From NCBI RefSeq assembly GCF_900188245.1, contig NZ_FZOK01000007.1, positions 62,001 to 126,000 on the forward strand: a stretch of DNA of 64,000 nt, in the 5' to 3' direction. The DNA comes from Belliella buryatensis (GTDB lineage Bacteria; Bacteroidota; Bacteroidia; Cytophagales; Cyclobacteriaceae). Position numbers and translations under genes: made by a program. Positions 33,562 through 41,714 of this stretch are shown here, piece by piece; positions within the stretch are counted from its first letter, which is position 1, and each line of letters starts with the position of its first letter. The notes beneath the pieces are model-generated. The model was not told the origin of the DNA. It did not search any database and saw nothing but the letters and a program-made list of their open reading frames with translations.

Positions 33562-34590
33562 TTAATACTTCCATTTATTCGCCAAACTCACCAAGTGTAG
33601 CATTACCGGTACTTCCACCAATACTCCGACTACTGTTACCAATGCAGCTGGGCTGTCAAGTCCGAATAATGCAATGGCCACAGCTACTGCCAATTCAAAG
33701 AAATTACTGGCTCCAATCATGGATGCAGGTGCGCAGACAGCATGTCTAAGTTTCAATTTTCTTCCTCCAAACCAAGCCAAGAAGAAGATAAAATAAGTCT
33801 GAATGATCAATGGAACTGCAATTAGCAAGATGATCAGTGGGTTATTTAGGATATTGGGTCCTTGAAAGGCAAAAAGCAAAATCAAGGTCAGCAATAAAGC
33901 GATGATGCTTACGGGCTTAAACTTAGGAAGAAACTCTTTTTTGAACCAGTCTTCTCCTTTCTTTTGAATCATGATCTTGGATGTAATTACTCCAGCGAGC
34001 AAGGGAACTACAACAAAAATGACTACAGAAGCAACCAATGTACCATAAGGTACTGTCACATTGGTAATGCCCAATAGAAATCCTACCAATGGCACAAAGG
34101 CCACCAAAATGATCAGGTCATTGACAGAAACCTGCACCAAGGTGTAATTCGGATCTCCATCTGTCAAATAAGACCACACAAAAACCATAGCCGTGCATGG
34201 AGCTACCCCCAAAAGGATTGCTCCAGCAATATATTCTCCAGCCATATCAGGCTCAATATAGGCCGAGTACAATTGGTCAAAGAATATCCACGCAAAAAAT
34301 GCCATGGTAAAAGGCTTGATCAGCCAATTGATCACTAATGTCCAGATCAATCCTTTTGGCGCTTTGCCGACTCCTTTGATACTGCCAAAGTCAATCTGCA
34401 ACATCATCGGGTAAATCATTAGCCAGATCAAAATAGCAATCGGAAGGTTGACATTGTAGATTTCCAAATCCGACAAGACTGAGATATCATCTCCCGCCAA
34501 ATGACCGATCAGAATACCAGCGCCTATACACAAAGCAACCCATAGGGTCAGGTATTTTTCGAAGAAGGCGATTTTCTTAGTTTCAGACAT
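33562..34590 (-). CDS. arsB: ACR3-type arsenite efflux permease
   Basis: 342 residues with about ten membrane segments, the bile/arsenite/riboflavin transporter fold. It exports arsenite, As(OH)3 or its ion, across the inner membrane using the proton motive force. The conserved cysteine of ACR3 proteins is in GVAPCTAMVFVWSYLT, and the second conserved region GASNFFELAVAVAIALFG is intact. It is the last gene of the ars operon on the minus strand. Both flanks hold copies of an 11-bp-unit repeat element, the upstream copy reaching to 13 bases from the start codon. The product is ACR3, unrelated to E. coli ArsB, though arsB is the common label. Confidence 0.95.
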   Translation of the reverse strand: MSETKKIAFFEKYLTLWVALCIGAGILIGHLAGDDISVLSDLEIYNVNLPIAILIWLMIYPMMLQIDFGSIKGVGKAPKGLIWTLVINWLIKPFTMAFFAWIFFDQLYSAYIEPDMAGEYIAGAILLGVAPCTAMVFVWSYLTDGDPNYTLVQVSVNDLIILVAFVPLVGFLLGITNVTVPYGTLVASVVIFVVVPLLAGVITSKIMIQKKGEDWFKKEFLPKFKPVSIIALLLTLILLFAFQGPNILNNPLIILLIAVPLIIQTYFIFFLAWFGGRKLKLRHAVCAPASMIGASNFFELAVAVAIALFGLDSPAALVTVVGVLVEVPVMLHLVSLANKWKY

Positions 34591-34602
34591 TTTATTCTAA
34601 TT

Positions 34603-34803
34603 GAAATATTTTAGAAATAAGGTTGAAATACAGTAGATATAAAGTTGAAATATTGTGGAAATACATTAGAAGTAGGATTTAACCATATTCCGAAGAGCAT
34701 ATCCCGAATCTATATGCTCTCGAGACCTTCCCTCAAGCTTCGGTTTCTATTTATTTCTCCGAAAACATATTTCACGAAGTATATTTCTACTTTATTTCCT
34801 ATA
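34603..34803. repeat. 11-bp-unit repeat element, copy 2, between arsC and ACR3
   Basis: Seven 11-base units in perfect register: starts at 34603, 34614, 34625, 34636, 34647, 34658 and 34669, each beginning GAAATA or a one-base variant. Then AGAGCATAT and ATATGCTCT pair as a 9-bp hairpin (34694-34720), and TATTTC-type units reach 34803. The element is a direct repeat of the copy at 33315-33557 and as a whole a loose inverted repeat. Confidence 0.8.
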
Positions 34804-35406
34804 AATTTTGGAGAAAACGTACAGCAGCTCCGAAGCAATCTGCAATGATCTTTTATCATACATTTCTGTTTCCTGATCGGTGTCGTCAAATGATTTTGGA
34901 TCTTCGTAACGAACGGGAATTCGGGCTTCGGCACCAGGGATAAAGGGGCAGTTTTCATCTGCATGCGAACAGGTCATCACTGCGGCAAAATCAATAGGTG
35001 CATTGGCGGCATCATTGTATACTTTACTAAAAGTCACAATTGGATCTTCATCGTCAGAATAAAAAACAAAATATTTGGGATTGCCTTCACCTTTTTTATT
35101 GACTTTGAATCCAAACCTTTTGATCGAAGCGACCGCTCTTTCATTGAAAGCAGTCACTTCCACGCCTCCTGAATAGGAGTTGATAGCTATGCCATGAAAG
35201 GCCGCAGCTACTTTCCCCCAGATTTGCGAAAACTGGCTTCTTCGCGAATTATGCGTACAGATAAAATTCATGTTGATCTCCTGATTTTGATCGACTTTCT
35301 GCTGAATGTAGTCAATCAGAACTTGAAGTACGGCTTTGCGTTCTTCGCTTATCGGCAGTGCCTGTGCCTGCTCGATGTGGGATTGGAGGGTTGGGTATAG
35401 GTTCAT
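34792..35406 (-). CDS. ArsC-like low-molecular-weight phosphatase-fold arsenate reductase
   Basis: 204 residues of the low-molecular-weight tyrosine phosphatase fold. The active-site loop CTHNSRR (Cys50 to Arg56) has the C-x5-R form, and MTCSHADENCPFIPGAEARI provides two further cysteines in the place where thioredoxin-coupled ArsC enzymes carry their resolving pair. Position inside the ars operon supports arsenate reduction to arsenite, feeding the ACR3 pump. An extra N-terminal helix of about 45 residues precedes the core, as in the related Bacteroidota proteins annotated as protein-tyrosine-phosphatase. The C-terminal end overlaps the repeat element slightly. Confidence 0.87.
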   Translation of the reverse strand: MNLYPTLQSHIEQAQALPISEERKAVLQVLIDYIQQKVDQNQEINMNFICTHNSRRSQFSQIWGKVAAAFHGIAINSYSGGVEVTAFNERAVASIKRFGFKVNKKGEGNPKYFVFYSDDEDPIVTFSKVYNDAANAPIDFAAVMTCSHADENCPFIPGAEARIPVRYEDPKSFDDTDQETEMYDKRSLQIASELLYVFSKIYRK

Positions 35407-35419
35407 GGTGTACTGTTAT

Positions 35420-35566
35420 AACCTTTGGGGTTTCCAAAACCCCGAAGGTTTTTTAGTTAAAATCGTGGTGATACTTTCAAACCTCCGAGGTTTTTATGGT
35501 TTTGAAGCTTTTTAAATAATATTTTGGTTTCTTTAAACCTTCGAGGTCTTTAAGACCTTAAAGGTT
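35420..35566. repeat. Three palindromic repeats between the DUF6428 gene and arsC
   Basis: AACCTTTGGGGTTT/AAAACCCCGAAGGTT at 35420-35450, AAACCTCCGAGGTTT at 35479-35493, and AAACCTTCGAGGTCTT/TAAGACCTTAAAGGTT at 35535-35566 share the core AACCTTCGAGGT. Each can fold into a hairpin. They belong to the same group as two palindromes at 36139-36239. Confidence 0.7.
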
Positions 35567-35568
35567 AC

Positions 35569-36111
35569 TTAACAGCATCCAGATCCAGGTTCGCAACTAT
35601 TGACGGTCTGAATAGAGGCAAGGGAAACTCTTACTTTTGGTTTTTCGGATACAGGTCCGCAGCAGGCAGCAGCTTTTTCTTCAGGAGTAGTAGCCCTGTC
35701 TTTGGCTTTGCAGGTCGTTTGATCGGGTGTTAATTGCACGATCAAAGCATTGCCGGTGTCCTTGATATTATGAACAGGAAGTACCGCTGTTGGGAAAAGG
35801 GAGTTTCCGTACTCGAATTTGATTTCAGTGTCAGGATAGGTCTCTCTTACTTTGTTCACTACTTCAAAGATTTTCAATGCCTTTGTGCTGTCGACAGCAT
35901 GATCAGGTTCAGGTATTTCATTTTCCCAAAGCTGAATATGTACCTCTGACCATTGATTGCGGATACCCCCACAGTCTACTGTGTCATAATTGACATTTTT
36001 GATTTCGGTGATGTGATAGTCAGTTCTTACATACTGACCACTTTGATATTCGAAGAAAAGTGCCTTTTCAGGGTTTTCTTGTAGGATTTTGGTGAATTCG
36101 GTTGTTTTCAT
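35569..36111 (-). CDS. DUF6428 family protein of the arsenic operon
   Basis: 180 residues, soluble, no signal peptide. Proteins of this family are encoded with arsR and arsC in many Bacteroidota, but no activity is established. The N-terminal 130 residues look alpha/beta, with conserved-looking YHITEIKNVNYDTVDCGG and QWSEVHIQLWENE. Cysteines cluster toward the C-terminus: a CC pair near residue 148 and SCEPGSGCC as the last residues (Cys173, 179, 180), well suited to bind trivalent arsenic. A role as an arsenite chaperone or scavenger is an inference from these cysteines and the context. Confidence 0.8.
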   Translation of the reverse strand: MKTTEFTKILQENPEKALFFEYQSGQYVRTDYHITEIKNVNYDTVDCGGIRNQWSEVHIQLWENEIPEPDHAVDSTKALKIFEVVNKVRETYPDTEIKFEYGNSLFPTAVLPVHNIKDTGNALIVQLTPDQTTCKAKDRATTPEEKAAACCGPVSEKPKVRVSLASIQTVNSCEPGSGCC

Positions 36112-36138
36112 AGTGTTGCACGCAAAGGCGCCAAGTTT

Positions 36139-36239
36139 AAACCTTTGAGGTCTTTTTTTGACCTCGAAGGTTTCAAGGTTGAGTTAATAACATTTATTTC
36201 TTTTTTAAACCTTCGAGGTTTTAAAAACCTCAAAGGTTT
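36139..36239. repeat. Two palindromic repeats between arsR and the DUF6428 gene
   Basis: AAACCTTTGAGGTC (36139-36152) pairs with GACCTCGAAGGTTT (36160-36173), and AAACCTTCGAGGTTTT pairs with AAAACCTCAAAGGTTT at about 36207-36239. The second overlaps the arsR stop codon (36238-36240). Confidence 0.75.
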
Positions 36240-36567
36240 AGCAGCATCCCGATATCTTCGGAAAGCCAATGAATAAGTTTTGAAATAAGTTTTGCACTTC
36301 TGCCCATCGAATAGGGTCAATACAATAATTCACAGAAACACCTTCTATACTTCCTTTGATCAGCCCGATTTCTTTGAGTTCACGGAGGTGTTGGGAAATA
36401 GTGGCCTGCGCCAAACCCAATTCTTGAACCAAATCTCCATTGATGCAGGAGTTGGCTTGGATCAGGTACTCAAGGATAGCTATTCGTGCCGGATGCGCAA
36501 AGACCTTGGCTACTTTGGCCAGTTCGTTTTGTTGGTCGGTGAAGAGATCTGTTTTGGTGACGCCCAT
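36238..36567 (-). CDS. arsR: ArsR-family arsenic-responsive repressor
   Basis: 109 residues with a winged-helix DNA-binding domain: VFAHPARIAILEYLIQ, the recognition helix AQATISQHLRELKEIGLI, and the wing GSIEGVSVNYCID. It represses the ars operon and is released by arsenite. The usual ELCVCDL metal site of the E. coli type is absent; candidate ligands are Cys41 (NSCINGDL), Cys82 and the terminal pair Cys108-Cys109, so arsenite probably binds at a different place. It is the first gene of the operon, and a palindromic operator is present 45 bases upstream. Confidence 0.93.
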   Translation of the reverse strand: MGVTKTDLFTDQQNELAKVAKVFAHPARIAILEYLIQANSCINGDLVQELGLAQATISQHLRELKEIGLIKGSIEGVSVNYCIDPIRWAEVQNLFQNLFIGFPKISGCC

Positions 36568-36611
36568 GGTGGAAGATAGAATTTAGAAGGATGAAGTATG
36601 AATTTAATTAC

Positions 36612-36640
36612 ATCGCAATATTACGATAATAATTATTATC
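36612..36640. promoter_or_regulatory. Probable ArsR operator
   Basis: ATCGCAATATTACGAT (36612-36627) is a 16-bp palindrome with one mismatched pair, overlapped by the perfect palindrome GATAATAATTATTATC (36625-36640). It lies between arsR and the divergent DinB gene. The form resembles known ArsR/SmtB operators. Confidence 0.6.
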
Positions 36641-36715
36641 AAGTTTAATTTTTGCCGATTATTTTTTCCTGACTCTTGTCAAGGCAAAAAAAGGAATTCA
36701 TAACTTGTCTTCACT

Positions 36716-37153
36716 ATGAAAACTTTGATCGAACTCTGGAAAGAAGGCCGTACAAGATTGACCAATCAACTCGAAAATTTAAAGCCCGAAGACTTAACAA
36801 AAAAAATAGGTAATTCACCTAACTCTGCAGGATTTCTGATTAGGCATATCGCTGAAGTGGAATTGCTCTTTGCTAAAAATGTATTTGGTAATATGGAGGT
36901 GAAAGTAGATGCCAAAACCCTTAAGGCCGGTAAAGACACTGGGGAATGGACAGATTTAGATACCCTCTTAAAGATTGAAAGATATGCTTATGAGCAATTG
37001 GAGGATGCGATCAGAAGGCAAACAGATTGGGAAAAAGTTATTGAAACTAAAGAGTTTGGGAAAAAGAGTTTAGCTGAAGCATTTGGCAGGATCACAACCC
37101 ACACTGCATATCATGCAGGGCAATTGGCGATTGTACTTAAGTATGGGAAATAG
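36716..37153 (+). CDS. DinB-family four-helix protein
   Basis: 145 residues in the four-helix bundle fold of DinB/YfiT proteins, which bind a metal through three histidines. The ligands are likely His in LIRHIAEVE and the pair in HTAYHAGQLA near the C-terminus. Many members of this superfamily act as thiol transferases (for example bacillithiol- or mycothiol-dependent), but the exact reaction cannot be deduced here. It is transcribed away from the ars operon, and the shared intergenic region carries the ArsR operator, so arsenic could also affect it. That link is only inference. Confidence 0.8.
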   Translation: MKTLIELWKEGRTRLTNQLENLKPEDLTKKIGNSPNSAGFLIRHIAEVELLFAKNVFGNMEVKVDAKTLKAGKDTGEWTDLDTLLKIERYAYEQLEDAIRRQTDWEKVIETKEFGKKSLAEAFGRITTHTAYHAGQLAIVLKYGK

Positions 37154-37243
37154 GCTTTTAATATCTTCAATCAAAACCCACTTGAGTGATTAATATCACG
37201 ATTCATTTTTATCAATAAGTAGAGATTTGCTAATTCAAAAAAG

Positions 37244-37933
37244 ATGAATATGCGAAGCTTTATATATGTCATTTTCCCGATAATTATTTCTTTTTCCTGT
37301 AATCCAGAGAAAATAGACCAACACCTAGAAGAAGTCCCAACAGAAAATCTGCTTGATATACTTCTTGAAGGAAACGAAAGATTTTCTGAAGATCACCCCC
37401 TTCATCCAGATCAAACATTGAATCGCTTAAGGGATCTATCTGTAGGTCAACACCCTTTGGCAGCTATAGTCAGTTGTTCGGATTCTAGGGTTCCACCTGA
37501 GTTGGTTTTTGATCAAGGATTGGGAGATCTATTTGTCATCCGTAATGCTGGTAATATTGTTGGGGATTATGAAATAGGAAGCTTGGAATATGCCATTGAG
37601 CATTTGGAGGTGCCTCTGGTCATCATTTTGGGGCACACCAAATGTGGTGCAATCGGTGCTTTTGTAGACCATGATCATGATCATACGCACCATTACTCTG
37701 AATACATTCAAAAAATCATCGATTTTATAGATGCTGAGGAAGAGGAAAAAGCTTTACCTAGAGATATTCCAGATTTTTATGAAAAAGCCATAGAGGCGAA
37801 TGTAATGCATGGCATTCACGAACTCAAAAATAAAGTCCCCATGGTCAATCATTTGATTGAAGCTAGAAAATTGAAAATAGTCGGCGCTGTATATGATGTG
37901 GAGACAGGGAAAGTATCTATACTAGAAGAATAA
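37244..37933 (+). CDS. Exported beta-class carbonic anhydrase lipoprotein
   Basis: 229 residues. The catalytic zinc motifs of the beta class are intact: CSDSRVPPE (Cys and Asp-Arg dyad near residue 78) and GHTKCGAIGAF (His and Cys near residue 135). It hydrates carbon dioxide to bicarbonate. The N-terminus is a lipoprotein signal, IIISFSC with Cys19, so the enzyme should be anchored in the cell envelope and act outside the cytoplasm. An unusual HDHDHTHHY insertion follows the second zinc motif. The second ATG at 37250 is an equally possible start. A terminator follows immediately. Confidence 0.9.
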   Translation: MNMRSFIYVIFPIIISFSCNPEKIDQHLEEVPTENLLDILLEGNERFSEDHPLHPDQTLNRLRDLSVGQHPLAAIVSCSDSRVPPELVFDQGLGDLFVIRNAGNIVGDYEIGSLEYAIEHLEVPLVIILGHTKCGAIGAFVDHDHDHTHHYSEYIQKIIDFIDAEEEEKALPRDIPDFYEKAIEANVMHGIHELKNKVPMVNHLIEARKLKIVGAVYDVETGKVSILEE

Positions 37934-37967
37934 AAGAGGGAGGACTGCCGTAGCCTTCCCTCTTTTT
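37932..37967 (+). terminator. Terminator of the carbonic anhydrase gene
   Basis: AAAAGAGGGAGG pairs with CCTTCCCTCTTTTT around ACTGCCGTAG, with one bulged T. It starts at the stop codon and is followed by T residues. The convergent barrel gene ends at 37983. Confidence 0.8.
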
Positions 37968-37982
37968 AAATTATTATAAGAT

Positions 37983-39488
37983 TTAGAAAATATGGCCAAA
38001 CCCAAAGAAGAACTGACCTCCCTCTCTACTCTGAGCATAGTCTAATCTTAATATGGTAGATTGATTCCATGCTATTCTGCCACCTAAACCCGGAGCACCT
38101 CTGAAATTGTTCAATTGGACATCATTCAATCCTTCCCAAACGGTTCCAAAATCATAAAATGGAGTAAGTCCTAAAGCAAAATGTTGATTGAAGGCATTGA
38201 AGTCGTGTAACCTAGCTCGCATCTCCAAATTGACCAAACCTACTGTAGGAGCCATAAATCTGGCTTCTCTATAACCTCTCAGTGATCGACCACCTCCAAG
38301 AATCAAAATCCCTCCTGCCTCAGCTTGGGAAGACAAATCCCACATTTCGATAAAGTTGATGTTAGGCCCAAAGATATGCCCAACGGCCGCCAAGCCCGCA
38401 AAGGTCAACCTGTTTCGGTTGTTTTTCCATCGGTGGAAAGTATGGATGAACTGCCCCTGCACCATAAACTTGTTGAAATTAAAGTCAGAGCCTAACCAAG
38501 GAGCCGAGTATTCGTGAGAATATTGCAAGAATATCCCTTTGGAAGGATCTGGCTCCAAATCACGGGTATCATAAATCAAGGCTGCTGCAAGCATGGAAGT
38601 AAACTTTAACCCATCAGAAAATCCTGAAAGGTTAAATCTATCCCAAGTACCGTCATTGATTTGCTGGTTCACTAAAGTCTGACGTTGCACAGCTTCTACG
38701 GCTGTTCCGTCAGCTAAAAAGGCTTCCTCAGCCACTCGCCCGGTATAATCTTCAAATGCTGTAAATAAAGCCTCATAGCCAAACATCAAGCGGAGCTTTC
38801 CTCCCATTTCTACCCTTTCACCAAGCGCATTGAAGAGTAATTCTCTTTGGATAAATTGATTGTAGTGGGTATCTGTCTGAAGTCTTCCACCATTGCCAGG
38901 AACAGCGATTTTCAGATTTTCTTCGTAGTCGTTTACTCTGTTGAACTGTCGGACTCCTCCTTCAGCTCCTGCTGATTTATCCTGGAAACTCAGGTTATTG
39001 AGCGACTCTCTGCCTATCCCCCAATACTGGGCATTGGGATCTTCCCATACAACTGCATCAGCTCTTAATCTCCACTTTGAATTGAAGATATATGGAACAT
39101 CCAAATTTATAGCCGCCTTGATCCTACCATTTTCAAATACAAAGAATTCTGTGTTGATGCTATAACGATAAGGGGTGTAATAAAAGAAAGGATCTTCTTT
39201 AGTCTTATTCTGGAAAAAAAACACATTGCCACCTACTCCAAATCCACGGATAGGATCAAACTCAAACCTTGGCAAACCTGTCACAAAGAACCCTTCCTTT
39301 TTGTTGAGGATGTCCTCACGGGAGAGTTTTTTGTCATTAGACAACTCAAAAGGTAAACTGATGGTGTCCAGAATAGCAAGTCGGTCAGTGTTTTTGTGAG
39401 CTTCTGGGTCTTTTACACCGATTATGGCTTCTTGGGCAGTTGCAATTCCTGCAAATAGGAGCAAGTTTATCAATATTAATTTTTTCAT
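37983..39488 (-). CDS. Omp85-superfamily outer-membrane barrel (BamA/TamA-like, no POTRA)
   Basis: 501 residues with a signal peptide (ending ATAQ). Most of the chain forms the surface-antigen (D15) type barrel: strands such as GFGVGGNVFFFQN, AALIYDTRDLEPDPSKG and the C-terminal GGQFFFGFGHIF. The loop motif GGGRSLRGYREARF corresponds to the conserved (V/I)RGY/F loop of Omp85 proteins. The N-terminal 75 residues are too short for a POTRA array, so it is not the essential BamA. Its substrate or role is unknown. An OmpR/HisKA two-component pair follows on the same strand only after a 138-base gap. Confidence 0.85.
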   Translation of the reverse strand: MKKLILINLLLFAGIATAQEAIIGVKDPEAHKNTDRLAILDTISLPFELSNDKKLSREDILNKKEGFFVTGLPRFEFDPIRGFGVGGNVFFFQNKTKEDPFFYYTPYRYSINTEFFVFENGRIKAAINLDVPYIFNSKWRLRADAVVWEDPNAQYWGIGRESLNNLSFQDKSAGAEGGVRQFNRVNDYEENLKIAVPGNGGRLQTDTHYNQFIQRELLFNALGERVEMGGKLRLMFGYEALFTAFEDYTGRVAEEAFLADGTAVEAVQRQTLVNQQINDGTWDRFNLSGFSDGLKFTSMLAAALIYDTRDLEPDPSKGIFLQYSHEYSAPWLGSDFNFNKFMVQGQFIHTFHRWKNNRNRLTFAGLAAVGHIFGPNINFIEMWDLSSQAEAGGILILGGGRSLRGYREARFMAPTVGLVNLEMRARLHDFNAFNQHFALGLTPFYDFGTVWEGLNDVQLNNFRGAPGLGGRIAWNQSTILRLDYAQSREGGQFFFGFGHIF

Positions 39489-39626
39489 GTGTAGTTGGTC
39501 TTTGGGACTAAAAAAAGAAAGATTCTCAAGTAAGAGTGTTTTTGATTTGAGACCACAAAAGTAGTTCGGGCTGAGGGTAACCCTAATTGGAAGGTTATTA
39601 GAAAAAAATTAGAATATGATTAGAAT

Positions 39627-40976
39627 TTATAAATTGACAATGAAAATACTGCCCTTGTCAAGTTGGGAGTCTACGCTGATTTTTCCTCCATGAAGGCTGA
39701 TGATTTTTTCGACTAAGTATAAGCCAATTCCTGACCCTTCTGAATAATTTTTATTTTTTCCCCTAAAAAACGGCTTGAATATTTCACTGATTTCTGAGTT
39801 TGATATACCTATTCCTTGATCTGTGAATAGGATGAAAGGCTTTTTTCCATTTGAACCAATTTCTACCTTGCAAGCCTTATTTTGGGAATATTTGCAGGCA
39901 TTTTCAATGAGGTTTCTAAATGCTGTACTGAGTAAGTATTCATTTCCGAGTACTGTTATAGCATCTTCTTCTAAATCTTCTGGGAGATCAAGTTCAATTT
40001 TAAAATTTGGGTGATTTTTTTGAAGTTTCAAGCTTGCCTCAATTAGGCATTCATCTACTCGGATTGGGTGGAATTTAATCTCTGCCTTATCATAACTGGC
40101 TTTTGCTAAGTCAAGGAAAGCCTCTGAAAGCTGAGCGATTTTCTTAGAATCTTTGAGGATTGCCTCAAGGGTGCTTTGGTATTCCTTGGCAGTTCTATTT
40201 TTAGATAGACTCAATTCAATTTCTCCTATGATTACTGCTAAGGGGGTGCGGAATTCGTGAGCGAGATAGGATACAAATTGTTTTTGTGAATCAAATGATT
40301 TCTCTAGTCTCATCAGCATAGCATTGAAGGTTTTGGCAAGTTGACCGATTTCATCTTCACCTTCTTTGAGTCTCAAATCCAAGTTACTCGCAGAGATTTT
40401 TCTAGCGTCATCAGCCATTTTAGAAAGTGGCATGAGCGATTTTCTGGAAAAGTATTTCCCTGTCAAAAAGATCAGTAGTAAACCTGCAAAAAATGCAATA
40501 AGCATGGTCGAACTAAGATTATTCAGTTTACTAAAGCCATACCCATCAAAAGCCGCAGCAGTAATAATGTAATTTTTACCATGATAAGGATACACTAACC
40601 CGATTACTTGCCATTCCTCTTGCACAAATTGAATTTGTTTTGCTTGCAGTATCTGTTGGAGCATTTTTGGGGTTTCTTTGACAAAATCAATGTCTACAGC
40701 ATCATGATAGATTAGGTTGTAGCTGTCATCATAGATGGCAGTTTCTACCTCGTAGAGGATTTCTCTATTGTTTTTGTAGATTGTTTGCAGGGTTTCTGCA
40801 TCGAGCTGTGTTTCAAGCAAAAGATTGACTTTTGTGATCGCTTCCTTTTCTAGGATATTGTAAAACTCACTTGCTCTATTCTGCGCAGCAGAAATGTACA
40901 CCACCACCATAAAAAGCGCTAAAATCCCTGCACTGACGCCTGTAAAAAGAAAGGTGATTCGTTGCTGAATATTCAT
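39627..40976 (-). CDS. Sensor histidine kinase (HAMP, HisKA, HATPase)
   Basis: 449 residues. A membrane segment at about 9-29 and another near 160-178 enclose a periplasmic sensor region of about 130 residues. A HAMP domain (KMADDARKISASNLDLRL) leads to the phosphoacceptor HEFRTPLAVI near residue 240 and an ATPase domain with RNLIENACKYS, DQGIGIS and GIGLYLVEKI. The gene starts with ATGA overlapping the regulator stop codon, so the two are translated together. The signal is unknown; the layout resembles CusS/CzcS-type kinases but no metal-binding motif was seen in the sensor region. Confidence 0.94.
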   Translation of the reverse strand: MNIQQRITFLFTGVSAGILALFMVVVYISAAQNRASEFYNILEKEAITKVNLLLETQLDAETLQTIYKNNREILYEVETAIYDDSYNLIYHDAVDIDFVKETPKMLQQILQAKQIQFVQEEWQVIGLVYPYHGKNYIITAAAFDGYGFSKLNNLSSTMLIAFFAGLLLIFLTGKYFSRKSLMPLSKMADDARKISASNLDLRLKEGEDEIGQLAKTFNAMLMRLEKSFDSQKQFVSYLAHEFRTPLAVIIGEIELSLSKNRTAKEYQSTLEAILKDSKKIAQLSEAFLDLAKASYDKAEIKFHPIRVDECLIEASLKLQKNHPNFKIELDLPEDLEEDAITVLGNEYLLSTAFRNLIENACKYSQNKACKVEIGSNGKKPFILFTDQGIGISNSEISEIFKPFFRGKNKNYSEGSGIGLYLVEKIISLHGGKISVDSQLDKGSIFIVNL

Positions 40977-41665
40977 GATTTTTGGAGGATAAACCCCATG
41001 CCTGGACGGGTATGAATCAATTTTATCTCAAATGGCTTATCTACTTTTTTTCTAATATAGTTGATGTACACATCGATGAAATTGGTGCCAGTATCAAAAT
41101 TGACACCCCATACCTCTTTAGCGATCTCTTCTCTAGACAAAACCCGCTCTGGATTTTGAATCAAGTATTTCAAAAGATTAAATTCTTTGGGGGTGACCAT
41201 GATTTCTTGACCTGACCTGAAGACTTTTTTCTGTAGAAGGTCAACTTTGAGGTCTGTATAGGTTATTTCATCATGATGAGAAAGACTATTCAGTCCTTGA
41301 GTTCTTTTCAAAAGGGTTTTTATTCTAGCTAAAAGCTCTCTAAAATCAAAAGGCTTGACTAAATAGTCGTCAGCGCCAGCATCAAATCCTTCCACTTTGT
41401 CATCCGTCGTACCTAAGGCCGTGAGCATGATGATGGGTATTTGTGGATTTTTTGTCCGAAGCTGTTTGGAGACTTCTAGCCCATTGATTTTTGGTAAAAT
41501 GAGGTCGGTAATTACCAAGTCAGGCATGGAGTTTTCAAACAATTTTAAACCTAACTCACCATCATAGGCCAGTAAAACATCCATGCCAGATTCTTCTAAG
41601 CCTCTTTGCAAAAGAGAAGCGAGTCGGGCATCATCTTCTATGACTAGGATTTTGGAGTTTTTCAT
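40973..41665 (-). CDS. OmpR/PhoB-family response regulator
   Basis: 230 residues from the ATG at 41665; one earlier TTG codon is in frame. The receiver domain has VIEDDARLA, the phosphoacceptor in LVITDLILPKINGLEV, the Thr motif MLTALGTTD and Lys in DDYLVKPFDF. The winged-helix domain contains VTPKEFNLLKYLIQNP and FIDVYINYIRKKVD. It controls transcription in response to the kinase encoded directly downstream, overlapping it by four bases. Target genes cannot be assigned; the closest neighbour on the same strand is the Omp85-type barrel gene. Confidence 0.95.
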   Translation of the reverse strand: MKNSKILVIEDDARLASLLQRGLEESGMDVLLAYDGELGLKLFENSMPDLVITDLILPKINGLEVSKQLRTKNPQIPIIMLTALGTTDDKVEGFDAGADDYLVKPFDFRELLARIKTLLKRTQGLNSLSHHDEITYTDLKVDLLQKKVFRSGQEIMVTPKEFNLLKYLIQNPERVLSREEIAKEVWGVNFDTGTNFIDVYINYIRKKVDKPFEIKLIHTRPGMGFILQKS

Positions 41666-41714
41666 CAAATAAAGATACCAAAGATGTGTCTTTCTGATAT
41701 TAGAAATCTATTAA

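Noticed and set aside
33315-34803. Periodic repeats considered as a CRISPR array
   Set aside because: The units are 11 bases with no unique spacers and there are no cas genes.
33346-34848. Two similar short frames (33346-33600 and 34645-34848) encoding nearly the same peptide
   Set aside because: They lie inside the two copies of the 11-bp-unit element; the peptide similarity follows from the DNA repeat, and the second overlaps the arsC end. They are not supported as genes.
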